Below, in pieces: positions 31,616 through 42,858 of a DNA stretch of 64,000 bases. This stretch comes from Rhizoctonia solani (Eukaryota; Basidiomycota; Agaricomycetes; Cantharellales; Ceratobasidiaceae). The DNA lies in the NCBI RefSeq assembly GCF_016906535.1, contig NC_057370.1:2480001-2544000 (forward strand), written 5' to 3'. The notes under the pieces are model-generated. The model searched no databases, was not told the origin of the DNA, and saw nothing but the letters and a program-made list of their open reading frames with translations. A program made the position numbers and the translations under genes. Numbering within the stretch: position 1 is the stretch's first letter; every line of letters begins with the position of its first letter.

Positions 31616-34600
31616 TGACCTTCCAAGAATGGAATTGATCTACAATGCGAGCCATCCGCGCTCCCGCCGCAGGCTTTAGTTCATCCAACACTCGGCACTG
31701 TCAATCCCGTAACTCCCTTGAGAAACAAAGCTATATTACCACAATCTAGTTCATGCAAAAGAGGACAAGAAAGGCGGGCGGCAACTTTCAAGAGAAAGGC
31801 CGAAGAAAGGCAAGCGGCCGCGCAAAGAGAAATGGAGCAAGCCGAAGAGCTCCAAAAGGCCAGGATGTCTTATGAAAACAAATTAGCAGCACAGAATCAA
31901 TTAGAGACATTAGAAGCCATAGTAAGGAACGTATCAATGAGTCTCAATCAACACAGTCTTGATTGGGGCGACTTACTGGTCTTTGCGTTTGACCCAGCGC
32001 ATAATCCCGGTCGCTTTCGTGCAGAGCAATTCTGGCATTGCCCAGAGAACTTTTCTAAACTTATGCGCCTTTGGACTAGCGATGGCGCAACTTGCTCTGG
32101 GCAACAACTTGTCAAGGACTTTGCAATTGACCTAGTCTCCCGGTTAATGAAGCGCGAGTCTCGGCGAGCTACCAAGGAAGGATTCTTGCGTCTAGCCCCG
32201 GGGGACCTTCCTATTCAGACAAATGAGTTTGGACTTCAGAACATTACAAAACAACTAAATCTACATTGCGCAACTACAATGTCAGTCCTAAAGGCCGTTT
32301 GCACATTGTCAAAGCAGAAGAAGACGCTTACTGAAATGGGAAAAAGCCGTAAAGAGAAGGTGCGCGCATACTTAATATTGTATTCGCTTTACTCAAAGAG
32401 GGTTTTAGGTTGTGTCTGTTGCAGCATTATCGCTCCTCCAGGAGTACAACCAACTAAACAACAAATTTCAATCGCTATCGAGCCTTTTCTTATATGCATC
32501 TGGAGTCTCGCGACAAGGCATCTCTGTGATCTCAAGCTACGGGAATTCAACTAGTTATTCCAAACTCATAGCTCGCCCAAACTTTGCTGCCAATGTTGAA
32601 AATACTCCAGGATGCGTGACTGCGGTCAAGCAACGTAAAGCTGGAACTCTGTTCAACCTCTCGCAAGCATGCCGACAGATGCTACGCGAAATTGCAGCAG
32701 AGCGCCCGATGGCAGTTGTATACAACAATATAAATATATACTTTAGGTCGGAACAAGTAGCTATTGGGAAAAAAGGTAAAGGTTGTCTCTTTGCTTGTAA
32801 TATTTCATTTGGTAAATGATACAATTCTCGCTAGACACGCTCGAAAGCGGCACATGCGCTACAGCATTTGAGCTCTTTAAAGCAAGCCCCGAAGATATGA
32901 AGGTGTTGGACCTTAATGCTAAATTTATCAACGCTCGTGGACTAACATTGGATGACATTCAACTGACGCACAAGGAATCAAGCCTTCACCTCAAATGTAT
33001 CGAGTATACAATACTTGATATTATTGTGACATACGGTGGCCACGAGTTTCAGCGCTACCGCTTGCTGTTGGATGAAATCCTACCCTTGTCAGAAATCAAA
33101 CGAGAAGTTCATCACGATCGTATATATCCTATGCCAACAATGGAACTCGACGAAGCCACGATCAAAGGAAATATCGAGATCTGCCAAACGCTATTTAAGG
33201 AACTAGGCTTGGACACTTCAACCCTTGAGTTCGCACAATTCGTTCGCATACTTGCTGGCGATCAACTTACAGTGTCACGGCTCCGTACGATCGCCAAAAA
33301 CCGAATAGGGCATGAATCCAGCTATGAGTCGTTTGAATGGCTCGTCCCCATAATCGGCTTATTCCACTTGAAGATGGCTCAGACGCAGGGAATTTTGGAG
33401 ACGCACCTTGGGCACTCAAACTCCAGCCGTAATCCAACGTCTCTTGCATTTCAAAACACAATACTCCATCAAAAGCCTATTCCTACACCAACGCCCTTTC
33501 ACACTGCTCGTGACTTGATTCAGGTATCGCTCTATGCTCGCATTCTGCATTGTTTTCAACTTGTCTCCGGAAACACAAGCTTGTCGGCCCTAGCGAACCA
33601 ACTCTCTTTGCTCGACTCTCAGGATTCTGAAGATCCTCCGACGTGCTCGTTTCGCCAGCTGAGACGGTACGCCCAAGACCTATACCAGGAGCATGCTAGT
33701 ACTCAAAAGGTTTACCATCTCCGGCAAGCTCGGAAGGCCGGAGGCGAGGGGTCTGATGCCGGCGACGCTATATTTGAGGACTCCAGTTTATTCATACGAG
33801 ATGCACTAGAACTTCAGGCATACACTGCGGCAATCAAGGCCGGAGACTCCGGAAGGGCTCTCATATCGCTGAAGCTATGGGCTCTTGCATTCCGTGCTAA
33901 TGGTCGATCCAAGTACGCGCAGGAGATGCTTTACTTGATTCATAATTTAACCCATGTATGGCCGCAACCACTTCGGTAAGTCAGTGCTCGGGTATTCTGC
34001 CTCCAAGGCCGACATTAATTACTTCAAGGGATATTATACTCAATAACTGGCTCCTCAATCCAACCGGGAACCCGAATTCACACGTTGAACTAGATCTAGT
34101 TCAAGAACATCTCATTTTTTGGATCAAGGTAAACATTACGATTTTGATTCAGCCTAATTAATTTAATTCAAGCTTCGAATATGCGACAGAATATGTACAA
34201 AGCACACGGAAGTGGTGCCTCATGGGAGTGGTTGGCCCACATCTCTCCGTGCGTCGACTTCCTTCGCCGACTCGCAAGAGAGTTCCAGCGAACCCTGGGT
34301 GATGATCAAGGCGCCAAGCACGCTCAGGCTGATCTATCCCGTTCAATAGATACATTAATACGCAGTTTTACCACCAATGAAATACACACCATCAAACCTG
34401 GACGGTCTAGAGCCGATGCCGATGGACCACCCATAGTTGACATGATAACCGAGGGGATGCGCCAACTCGTTCACGGCACTGACGGACCGATTGCAAAATT
34501 TAATCGAGAGCTCGAGCGGCTTCAGAAGCGCCGTAAGCTCATGCCAGTGTCAACGCAGTGGGAGCATTTTCAATCCACAATGGAAACCTCGGACACACAC

Positions 34601-34921
34601 GAGCACGAGAACATGAACGGCACTGAAGGCAAAAGCGAAGACGAGTGGGAGAGTATGCACGTTAGCAAAGCTCAGAGTGATAGCTCCGAGTTAGGGGTTG
34701 AAGATCAAGGCGAACACAGCGACTCCAAAACTGAAGCAGAGGAGTCGGAATCCGAAGAAGGCGAGGACGAGGAGTTTAGGCAAGAGGCGTTTAGTCTAGA
34801 ATTTGAACTTGGAAACGAAGTCTTCAATGCGTTTGGTGATCCAAGCGAATCTGAGGAAGAAGAGCCCGCTGCATGCGGCGAGCTTGATAGTGACAACGAC
34901 AGTCTCATTGATGAGCTGTAG
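31616..34921 (+). CDS. DUF6589-domain protein
   Basis: Large protein of a fungal family of unknown function. Exons cover about 31616-32360, 32409-32776, 32847-33974, 34042-34127 and 34175-34921, with in-phase GT-AG introns. For example, GKK joins to DTLESGTCATAFELF. The first part has a predicted coiled coil (KRKAEERQAAAQREMEQAEE). The DUF6589 core runs from HDRIYPMPTMELDEATIKGN through LAGDQLTVSRLRTIAKNRIG and WLVPIIGLFHLKMAQTQGIL to LALQNT-like SLAFQNTILHQKPIP and WLAHISPCVDFLRRLAREFQ. The tail is very acidic. The 5' end is uncertain: the frame is open from about 31616 without an ATG until 31832, so a first exon may have been displaced by the chromovirus insertion. The rest is unbroken. It is divergent from the RecQ gene inside the inverted-repeat element. 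Confidence 0.83.
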
Positions 34922-35031
34922 TGTTACATGATTCTTTATTGCCTAATACACATTATGTGACGATTGTGACTTCCACGCATCAGCTGATTCTAAGGTGCCT
35001 AGACCGGTAAAGCTATCCCGAGATAACCGTA
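34922..35031. other. DUF6589 3' flank inside the element
   Basis: About 110 bp between the DUF6589 stop and the right terminal inverted repeat. No other feature. Confidence 0.5.
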
Positions 35032-35085
35032 CATCTCTGCTTACATATGTCAGGGTTCGCCGGAACGCTTAGAGAGTTATCCCAG
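35032..35085 (-). repeat. Right terminal inverted repeat
   Basis: 54 nt, the inverted partner of 16082-16135. The perfect 24-nt block is 35032-35055. Confidence 0.88.
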
Positions 35086-35126
35086 CCCCTACGGTAACAC
35101 TGTCTTATAGTTTCCGTAGGGGCTGG
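35082..35126. repeat. Right-end hairpin: 13-bp perfect stem, 19-base loop
   Basis: CCAGCCCCTACGG at 35082-35094 and CCGTAGGGGCTGG at 35114-35126 are exact inverted copies. The inner arm overlaps the outer edge of the terminal inverted repeat. Confidence 0.9.
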
Positions 35127-35489
35127 TCACGAGCCTACCGCTTTGTCCATGATTTCTTTCCGAAAATTTGGGCCTGGCTAACTGGCATAGTCCCAGGGAT
35201 TGTTTCGTCGAAATTTAAGTTTACCCCTAAGATATACTACTCCATCGAATACTTTCAAAACAATATTTCGGGAATGAAACCTTATATGCACGTACATGTG
35301 ACGATCGGATCAATTGCAATCAAACCAGCAAGGGATAATCGGTTCCAGATTTGACCACGTGACACATTATTTTTCCTTCGCAGCCTCAAATTATTCTCAA
35401 TAGATTCACGAGTCGTAACAGCTTTTGGGTATCCTTTATTTCAAACATAAAATTAGGAGTATCGCTACCAACTTAAACAGGACTCTCCA
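35127..35489. promoter_or_regulatory. Upstream region of the PPR gene
   Basis: AT-rich, with CACGTG at about 35357, 130 bp before the ATG. No coding signal. Confidence 0.35.
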
Positions 35490-37410
35490 ATGTACTCTCG
35501 ATCATCTCGTTATCCTCTCGGAACTTTGTCAAAAGTTTCGTTCCGTTTTCCCAATCTCTCTGTTCCTTCTAGAGGCTTTGGCTCAACTGGTCAGATTCTC
35601 TCTTTGGCTATTTCGCACAAAACTTCTAGTGGGCCTGTCAATGCGACCACCTTTATATCTAAACCTCCGGAAAGCAGTCCCCTATTGCCTGTTAAGAAGG
35701 GACCCGTTAACTTTAGCCACAGCATTCGTACAAAACCTATGCATCCTCGATCCCCCAAAGATACAGGTCCGGCTCGTGAAGTTCACATTGCCGTCAAGGT
35801 CAGGAACCTGTGTCAAGCTGGGAAGCTCGATCAAGCTGTCGAAGTATGTGTGGGAGCCCCTGCAGCTTTGCAAGGAGCGACTGCGTGGAACACAATTATC
35901 CATCACGCACTATCCGAAGAAAGATATAATTATGCCTATACGCTATACCAGCAAGTACGTAGCAACAGAGCGGGACTTGTCGTAATTAGAACCTGACCGT
36001 TATGCTTGGGCTCAGATGAAGAGGCGACACATTGTGCCCACAATATCGACCTACACGTCATTCATGTCAGCCTATGCGCATGCGAAGCCTAAAAATCTTA
36101 CCGCAATTCAATTGGAACGTATCCATAAACTCTACAAGGATTGGAGTAACCTAGCTGCATCCGCACGGACTGAAAATGCTATCAATGCTATCACCTGGGT
36201 GCCCCCTGCAGCCGCATATATCAGTGTTCTAGGCAATGCAAAACTCTATCAGTCAATATGGGACGTATTTTATGATCTCGAAACCGAAGGCCCGCTCGCT
36301 CCGAACCAATTTGTATTCACAAATATGTTCGTTGCCTTCCACAAGCGTACCACAACATCTACCAATACCTTGGACGGGGCCACTTCCGAAGACGCAGTTT
36401 CTGCCAATGACATATCCGCTAATTTCGATCCTAATGGAATCGATACGGTTGCTCCTACTCCCAGCAGTGATATCAAGATTCAGAATGCGCAGGATGCTAG
36501 ACTACTTTGGCGCCTGCTCCTTCGGGCACTTGAGCGGTGCCCCTTTCCAGTAGACTCTCATCTGGTTGTTGCAGCACTTAGGGCTCTTCAGCATGGGGGA
36601 AAACCAGAGCTTGACTTGGCCCTGGAAATCATCGACAAGTATTTAAACTTACGCGCCCCGAGTGCGCCGGCACCGTCCAAAACGAGTAAAGCTTTGAAGC
36701 TCAATTTTCGGCTACTTGATGTAGCATTGTCCGTCTGCAATGCTGCTAAACGGCCTGACCTGACCCGTCATTTCCTGGACGTTCTAACTGCTCCCGAGCA
36801 CCCACAGCGCTACCTTGTCAATGCCGGCGCCATGAATCATTTAATTAAGACGTATATATCTTTGGGTGATACGCGCCAGGTTATTAGAACAATTGATTGG
36901 ATGATCCGCGAGGGTGCCCTTCCTGGGGGGCTTGATGTTATGCCTGGGGGCAGCTCTTGGTCCATGGCACTTAGAGGTTGCCTCGATGCACAAGACTGGA
37001 GTGCTGCCAAAACTCTGACCAAGCGATTGGCTAGTACGGTGAATAGCAAGCGCATCATAGATCCAGAGACTATCTACCTAGTGCTGAAAATTACGTACGT
37101 CTTGAAGCCTCCTAATAAACAACTACACGAGCGACAACTTCGCCAAGCGTTGGATGCGGTTTATTACGTTGTGAATTTATGGCCAAAGAACCCGAACGCG
37201 ATGCAACCAAAATATGCCGAGGATAACCCTGTGAAAGCAGAAAGACGACTTGTTTTTCGGAACGCATTGGGGGACCTAGTAAAGAAGATATTGAACGAAT
37301 TTGAAGGACTAAAGACCATTCCTGGGTTCAACGATTTGGGCTATCGACTTAAAGAACTACGAACGCGAGTTCCCGCCGATGTTTCAGCACAATATGAAGC
37401 TTATCTTTGA
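35490..37410 (+). CDS. Mitochondrial pentatricopeptide-repeat (PPR) protein
   Basis: Two exons: 35490-35954 and 36016-37410. The N-terminus (MYSRSSRYPLGTLSKVSFRF) is rich in Ser and Arg and poor in acids, as in a mitochondrial targeting peptide. PPR-like helical pairs follow: VHIAVKVRNLCQAGKLDQAV, AWNTIIHHALSEERYNYAYT, TISTYTSFMSAYAHAKPKNL, AAYISVLGNAKLYQSIWDVF, AMNHLIKTYISLGDTRQVIR and SMALRGCLDAQDWSAAKTLT. Such proteins bind organellar RNA and act in its processing or translation. I cannot assign a specific orthologue. The frame is intact, with stop at 37408-37410. Confidence 0.82.
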
Positions 37411-38090
37411 ATTCAAATATATTAAGTGTGTACATTACTTAATCTCTACTCCTTATGTTTATATACAACCGCAGTCCTGTCATATCTATACTCGCATTTA
37501 CATTAGAAGGAGATATTCAACCAGTTTGCTTCAACAAGGGCACTCCTGGGGTCTGAAGTGGGATAACTGGGCTGCAGTTGACCAAGTCGTGTAACTGATG
37601 CACAGATTTGATGGCTCTCGAATTGTATTATCGAATTCAGCGACTGGGGCTGTATTTTGGGTGCTTGAGCGTGTACAGTGGAGCAGCCGATGGTCCTGGG
37701 GTCCGGGAACGGCCTACTTCTCGTAAGAGGGCGATCTGACCAAGTACGGAAGTAGCATCAGAGCCGCAACCACCATGTGCCGCTTCGTGGTGACAACATC
37801 TCTGTAGAACTACACTAAGCACCTGACGCGAGTCGTTTGGAAGACTCACTATTTCAAAGGCTTTTTTTTCCCCAAATGGCGCAATGATTCATATTGCTTA
37901 CACTACTCGGAGCTCGTATCGTACAAGAATCGCGAATGTCAACTTTTCGAACGTCTATCCGGGACTCTATGCACAAAACGCGGAGCTCATTTGCGATTAA
38001 TTAACCCAACAGCTTTTTTCGTATATCCACATCTTTTAACGCGGTTGCTATCAAGAGCAATGATACCGACCTAGCATCTATGTGCGACAT
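37411..38090. other. Intergenic
   Basis: Region after the PPR gene and before the aspartic-protease remnant. No supported gene or RNA was seen. Confidence 0.4.
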
Positions 38091-40004
38091 TGTTTACATA
38101 ACCACAACTACAGAATTTCTAGCCGCAGGTACGAAGATATAACATGCTTATTCCTCTCAATACAAAGTACATGGTATACAGTGACACAATTAGCAGTGAC
38201 ACCTTTGGATTAGAAGTAGCCAGAACCCAGGGAGTTTATCATCGGTAAATCAAAGCTAAAAATCTGGTAACGATTGGCTAACTAATTCTCCTTAGGAAAT
38301 ATTAGGAAGTATCACTTATAGTGCTAGGTGGGACACTGGTACTATTTCCCAGGCAAATATATCACATGTTGGGTGCCATTAATCCACTATGTTCATCCCA
38401 GTGTGAACTCTGAACTTTCGCTCTAGATTTAGCGTTTAATCACAAGCTTTCACACTGGCAAAATCGACAGACAATTCTAACCTGGACTAGGGTGCAGATG
38501 GATCGCTCGGGCTTGAGCTAAATTCGCTCTCGATCATGGACCATCTCGTCAATAGCACTGGTAACTTGAACTCGTGGAGAAGACCACTATTATACAACAT
38601 CTTTTCTCAGAACCCCAAGACACCAAACTTTATTGCTTTTCTGTTTGAGAGACCAGAGCACGAGTCAGATACGGATACTGAGGGCTCATTTACCATCGGG
38701 TAAATTGGAACCAGAATATGAAGCAGAAACCGGTGACGGAAGCTATACCTACTTGGCCCAGAATTAACCCTACTCGTTGGTCAGTACTATCGATGGCTAT
38801 GATACCACAGGCGCCATCCCGCACACGTTACACAGTGTTGTGTCTGTGGCACCAGGGGGAAAGCCGTTCAATTGAATCTCCATTTTCTCCGAAGTTCTCC
38901 AGGGTTCTCCAATGAGGCGACTTAGCTCTGGGGTGCTCCAGAGGACGCTGGAGATGTTTGGAGATGTTTACTCCAGATATCTCTAGAGTTAAGTGGTCCT
39001 TTTGGAGAAACAGACGATTTTTGTTGAGCGTGGCCTTGCTTGACAGGTACTTCATTAATATCATAGACCATTTTTATCATGGTTTACTGATGCTAGATTA
39101 CAGCGGCACCAGTTACTCGTATGCATCTGAAGAATTTTGCAAGAATGTGTAGTCGTCGATCCTTGGCGCTACCTTTTCCTCGGTGCTGGGCCAATGGGTA
39201 GTGCCTTGCAGGGAAGAAGTAAACTTGGGACTTACAATAAGCGGTCGTCGTTTCCCGATTCACCCCTTAGATATAATTTCCCACTTCGTTGTTTTCCAAC
39301 GACACCACCACTTGCTATGGGACCTTCATACCCCAGTGCTTCCCGGCGGGGCGGCAAAGTCTCATATTTTATTGGGCAATATATTTCTGCGCAACGTCTA
39401 ATGTCTGTACGATCTTGGTGACTTTGAAGACGATCACAGTACCACTATGTGTAACCCATGCATCAAGCTTCTTTCGATCACGGACAGGACCACTTCGTCA
39501 CAAGAATTTCATAGAATTCGTGACGGATTGGCAAATACGGCAAACAACATATCTAACGGACGGGGATCCTCGGGATTGGTGTTTGGGCTATCCATGGTCT
39601 CCGCTTCTGCGATCATGCTTAATCGTTTAATGCGACATGCTGAAATCTTTTTGAGCCTACTTGTTGTCAGTACCACGCTGCTCGTCCTCGGAATTGGCAT
39701 TATGGCTTACTATATGTTTTTAAAGCGCAAACGAAACTCGCCTACTACAGGAGACCCCGGTTTAGGTCCCTCTGGCTTCAATGAGTCGCCTTCGCCCTCC
39801 TGGTGCTGCGTATCAGCAAGTGCAATCGGCCAGAAGCGTTCTTGTTCCTTGATTGCCTATCACGATTCTGGTAAAGTTTTGCCTTGTGGTAAATTTTTAC
39901 TTGGTTCGGTGTCACTTTGTACTATGCGCATGGTTCAGTGTGCCACGACATATGTTACACTACGCCACTCTACTCCTCGGATTTCAGCCTTAGACATGGG
40001 GTAA
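38091..40004 (+). pseudogene. Membrane-anchored pepsin-like aspartic protease (A1 family) remnant
   Basis: Scattered frames read in order as one A1 protease: GSLGLELNSLSIMDHLVNST, RRPLLYNIFSQNPKTPNFIA, ESDTDTEGSFTIGELEPEYE, IPTWPRINPTRWSVL, then LDYSGTSYSYASEEFCKN (second active-site loop, with a Tyr between Asp and Ser). Next come NLGLTISGRRFPIHPLDIIS, NDTTTCYGTFIP and GGAAKSHILLGNIFLRNV. The last open stretch, 39447-40004, adds a linker and one membrane helix (FLSLLVVSTTLLVLGIGIMA) followed by KRKR, so the ancestor was anchored at its C-terminus as in yapsin-like proteases. Frames change at least five times and stops occur between them. The first active-site loop is not clearly recognisable. 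It converges on the gene at 40086. Confidence 0.7.
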
Positions 40005-40085
40005 TGTAGATGATATTAATTAATGAAACATAAAGTACAAAGAAAATGCGCCTAAGTACGCCATCTGAGCCAATGTATTCACCGC

Positions 40086-42023
40086 TTAGGGTTTAGCAAG
40101 TAGAGTTGCTTCGATGTTTGTTTGGTTAAATTCGTCTTCTGAATATGCATGGCCCACGAGTGGAGTGAGCGCCCCATAAAATGTTGGACTCAGTGGTACC
40201 CCGTCCAAATTACGGATACTCCAATGCGACCTGACAATCTTGTTGAGTTTCGTCATCGCAGCCCCCCTTAGTTCAGGGCTCAGAGGCAATGTTTCTGTAG
40301 ACTCTATCGGTCCGTGAGCGCGAACCTTCCCTTTCCGTATACGAGGGTTTGTTGGGTCTGGTGGAAGGCGCGGTCCGAACGAATCATCGTTGCTGACATT
40401 GATTCTCTTGGAGCGCCTGCTCGGATTCCCGCTCGAATCGCGGCGAGTGAAATTAGGCTTAGCAATAGCATTTTTGGAGGCTGCATCGCACCCCGAATCA
40501 TCAGAGTTAGTCCGGGTAAAAAACAAGTGAGGCTGAAGAGGCGGAGAGAGCAATACCGCAGGAGCCGGTGGAAGAGGATGTTTGGTATTCTGGGGCCCTA
40601 GTGAGTCTAGCGAAAATTCTGAAACAGGTGTCACGCGATGTGGAGCTTCTGCAGCAATACGGAGTCTGTGCATTCGTTCATGGTGCCTTTCTGGATCAGG
40701 GGACCATGCTGAGGAATTAGAACCAATATCCGACGACTTGTAGCGACGACCGACGCATCGCGTATAGACTCCACCTTTGAGCTCAGCTGGATCTTCATAT
40801 AACGATGTACGTTGGCTCCCTTCCTGGTTAATATTCCTGAAGGTATCCAATAACCCCCCAGTCATCGCGAGTTTACTGCTATCGTCTGCCTTAACCTTGT
40901 CTGCGATGTTCCTACGAAGAGATACATGCCGAGAGGCTGAGAGAAGTGGGGTTGATCGGAAACTTGATATTGGCGAAGGAAAGGTTGATCCAGTGGTGGG
41001 TGACGCAACAACCATTCGTAATGTTTTTGGAGATTGCATATGAGTAGGCAATGGATGAAAACCAGAGCTAGAGTCCTGGGTTTGAATTTCACCAGCAGGC
41101 CACTGATGAACGTGAGTCCAATATGTCGACGGGGGATTAAGGACACTCTCTCCACTGGGCAAGTTAATACTACGACTTCGTCCGGACAGTGATTGAAACC
41201 AACTTCGAGCTCCCCGCTCGTCGGAGATGCAATTCAGTGATGCCCCTGCCTCCCCATTAACAGAGACTTCTTGGATAGGGTAGTAGCCGCCAGAGCCCAT
41301 GCTAGATCGACTGTGTATGCGGGATGCATCCACCCAGCTGACTCCGATTGATCGCAATGCTCCGATTGTATCATGTTCATAGCTGACGCCCTCATATGGT
41401 TTTCCACCGATATCCAGTCCTTCTGGGTCTGGTTCTCCACCACGTCTGCAACGATTGATACATCTTCCATAGGTCCACCCTACTAGGGTGGCAATAACCA
41501 GTACAGCCAGGATTATAAACAGGGGCAGAAGTGTCACAACGTTGAATGTGTCATCCCCGGAAGTTATTGGTCCAGTAATCCCCGTTTCTTTGCTCGGACT
41601 GTCGTTGATTGTTTCATCAATTTTCGTGCTAGAAGAGGGCGATTTGTGGGATGTTGAAGAAGGAACGACTGTAATTGAGCTCAAACTTGTAGTTCTTGTG
41701 GGCAACTCGTCTCCAAAATCAGCCGTTTCCATTTCAGCGGTACTGGTCGAAACAGGAGTATCAGTGGTTGTAGGATTGACTCCATTCGGTCCATATGGCC
41801 ACCAATAATCGAGGCTGGTTGACTGAGGCGCAAGAGAAGTACGGAAACTGAGCTGTGGTGCAGGTGCGATAGACGTCTGACGAGGACGCAGAGACATACG
41901 AGATACCTCCAATCGATTCAATCCACGGGGTTGTTGCTGAAATCGGTCGCGGGCCCTTATGTATCCATTGGTCGTAGAAAAAATACACATGATTGAAATA
42001 AAAGCAAGGCATTTATGCGCCAT
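40086..42023 (-). CDS. Single-pass membrane protein with Ser/Thr-rich ectodomain
   Basis: 645 residues in one exon from the ATG at 42023. A signal peptide (MAHKCLAFISIMCIFSTTNG) is followed by a Ser/Thr/Pro-rich extracellular part of about 140 residues, likely O-glycosylated. One transmembrane helix (VVTLLPLFIILAVLVIATLV) precedes a Cys/Arg cluster (CINRCRRGG). The cytoplasmic part of about 440 residues is low in complexity and rich in Ser, Pro and Arg. The layout resembles fungal wall-sensor or mucin-type proteins, but I find no named domain, so the function is unknown. The frame is intact. Confidence 0.75.
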   Translation of the reverse strand: MAHKCLAFISIMCIFSTTNGYIRARDRFQQQPRGLNRLEVSRMSLRPRQTSIAPAPQLSFRTSLAPQSTSLDYWWPYGPNGVNPTTTDTPVSTSTAEMETADFGDELPTRTTSLSSITVVPSSTSHKSPSSSTKIDETINDSPSKETGITGPITSGDDTFNVVTLLPLFIILAVLVIATLVGWTYGRCINRCRRGGEPDPEGLDIGGKPYEGVSYEHDTIGALRSIGVSWVDASRIHSRSSMGSGGYYPIQEVSVNGEAGASLNCISDERGARSWFQSLSGRSRSINLPSGESVLNPPSTYWTHVHQWPAGEIQTQDSSSGFHPLPTHMQSPKTLRMVVASPTTGSTFPSPISSFRSTPLLSASRHVSLRRNIADKVKADDSSKLAMTGGLLDTFRNINQEGSQRTSLYEDPAELKGGVYTRCVGRRYKSSDIGSNSSAWSPDPERHHERMHRLRIAAEAPHRVTPVSEFSLDSLGPQNTKHPLPPAPAVLLSPPLQPHLFFTRTNSDDSGCDAASKNAIAKPNFTRRDSSGNPSRRSKRINVSNDDSFGPRLPPDPTNPRIRKGKVRAHGPIESTETLPLSPELRGAAMTKLNKIVRSHWSIRNLDGVPLSPTFYGALTPLVGHAYSEDEFNQTNIEATLLAKP

Positions 42024-42469
42024 CTTTCTTGGAGCGGTAGGATCTGCATAAGCTATGGATCATAAGAAAAGGTTCATTACTGACCTTGGCCGGTACGGGG
42101 TTCCAACCACCTAAAGCCAAGTTCCAAGCTCAACGGGACAATTAATTATTTAAAAGTATCAAAATATCGTAATATGTTTCGATAAGTGAAGAAATGACAG
42201 TAAGGCGGATAGGGGCGCCGAGTCCGAAATGTGGAACCAAATTTCACTGATAGATAAACAAATCCCGACTTCACGTGACATATCCGAAGCGCTCGCCTCA
42301 CAAAATATGTTAAATTCGAGTGCATTGACAATGTGACAGCAATTTTGAGAAGCTCAAGAGTTGGATGATGTGGTTATTAAAAGCTCACAAAGAATAGCTT
42401 AATGGCCGAACCATAGTGTGCTTGGCTGTTGGGTGAGTTGGTGAATCATTGACAATCAAGGAGACTGTG
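42024..42469. promoter_or_regulatory. Upstream region of the membrane-protein gene
   Basis: 446 bp between the YOS1 stop and the start at 42023. No coding signal. Confidence 0.35.
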
Positions 42470-42858
42470 TTAACCCCAAGCCAGCTCGTACAAAATAACG
42501 AAAATGTTTACAACGATAAGTGGAACTACGCAAATTGTTGAGCACATAGCTTCATAATAGTAAATGAGACTCACTCCGTAGCAGTGTTCGCACTGCTCCG
42601 ATCAGGTTTATCATTTTTGATTTGACGTCAGACCCTCCTTCACCGTAACCTGTGCGATCGTACTGGCTGTACTGTTGACCTGGTTGCTGTCCGACGGATG
42701 ACCAACCAACTACAATATGCAAAATATTGTCAACGTAGAAGTTACGGTTGCATCGAAGGTTGCTCACTCCTTGCCAGGAACCTCTCCTCGTTAAGGACAG
42801 CAACCGCGTTGATTAACAGTAACGACACGTAGAATATTGTTCCTAGTCCCAGCACCAT
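42470..42858 (-). CDS. YOS1: ER-Golgi transport protein Yos1 (IER3IP1 family)
   Basis: Small two-helix membrane protein of the Yip1-Yif1-Yos1 complex, which acts in COPII vesicle transport. Three exons: 42858-42768, 42709-42575 and 42525-42470, with in-phase GT-AG introns. The product of about 93 residues begins MVLGLGTIFYVSLLLINAVA, continues VLNEERFLARIGW, has a Gln/Tyr-rich spacer (QQPGQQYSQYDRTGYG) and ends KMINLIGAVRTLLRIPLIVV then NIFVILYELAWG. Both halves match Yos1 end to end. It was too fragmented to be seen as one open frame. Confidence 0.94.

Larger units (their letters stand above)
16066..35126. mobile_element. Candidate RecQ-DUF6589 element with terminal inverted repeats, containing two nested chromoviruses
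   Basis: A divergent pair, RecQ helicase (minus, stop at 16338) and DUF6589 protein (plus, stop at 34921), is bracketed by inverted repeats at 16082-16135 and 35032-35085. These match at 47 of 54 positions, with 24 consecutive identical bases next to the interior. Both ends carry a hairpin just outside (16066-16084 and 35082-35126). The repeats begin about 200 bp beyond the RecQ stop and about 110 bp beyond the DUF6589 stop, so the two genes nearly fill the unit. Removing the chromoviruses and their duplicated target bases (about 12.83 kb) leaves about 6.2 kb. A 7-bp direct repeat GTCTTAT at 16068-16074 and 35102-35108 may be the target duplication. That the unit moves as one is inference; the inverted repeats and gene order are seen directly. 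Confidence 0.75.

Noticed and set aside
16066..35126. Helitron interpretation of the end hairpins
   Set aside because: The encoded helicase is RecQ-like with no Rep domain, and the element has long terminal inverted repeats, which Helitrons lack.
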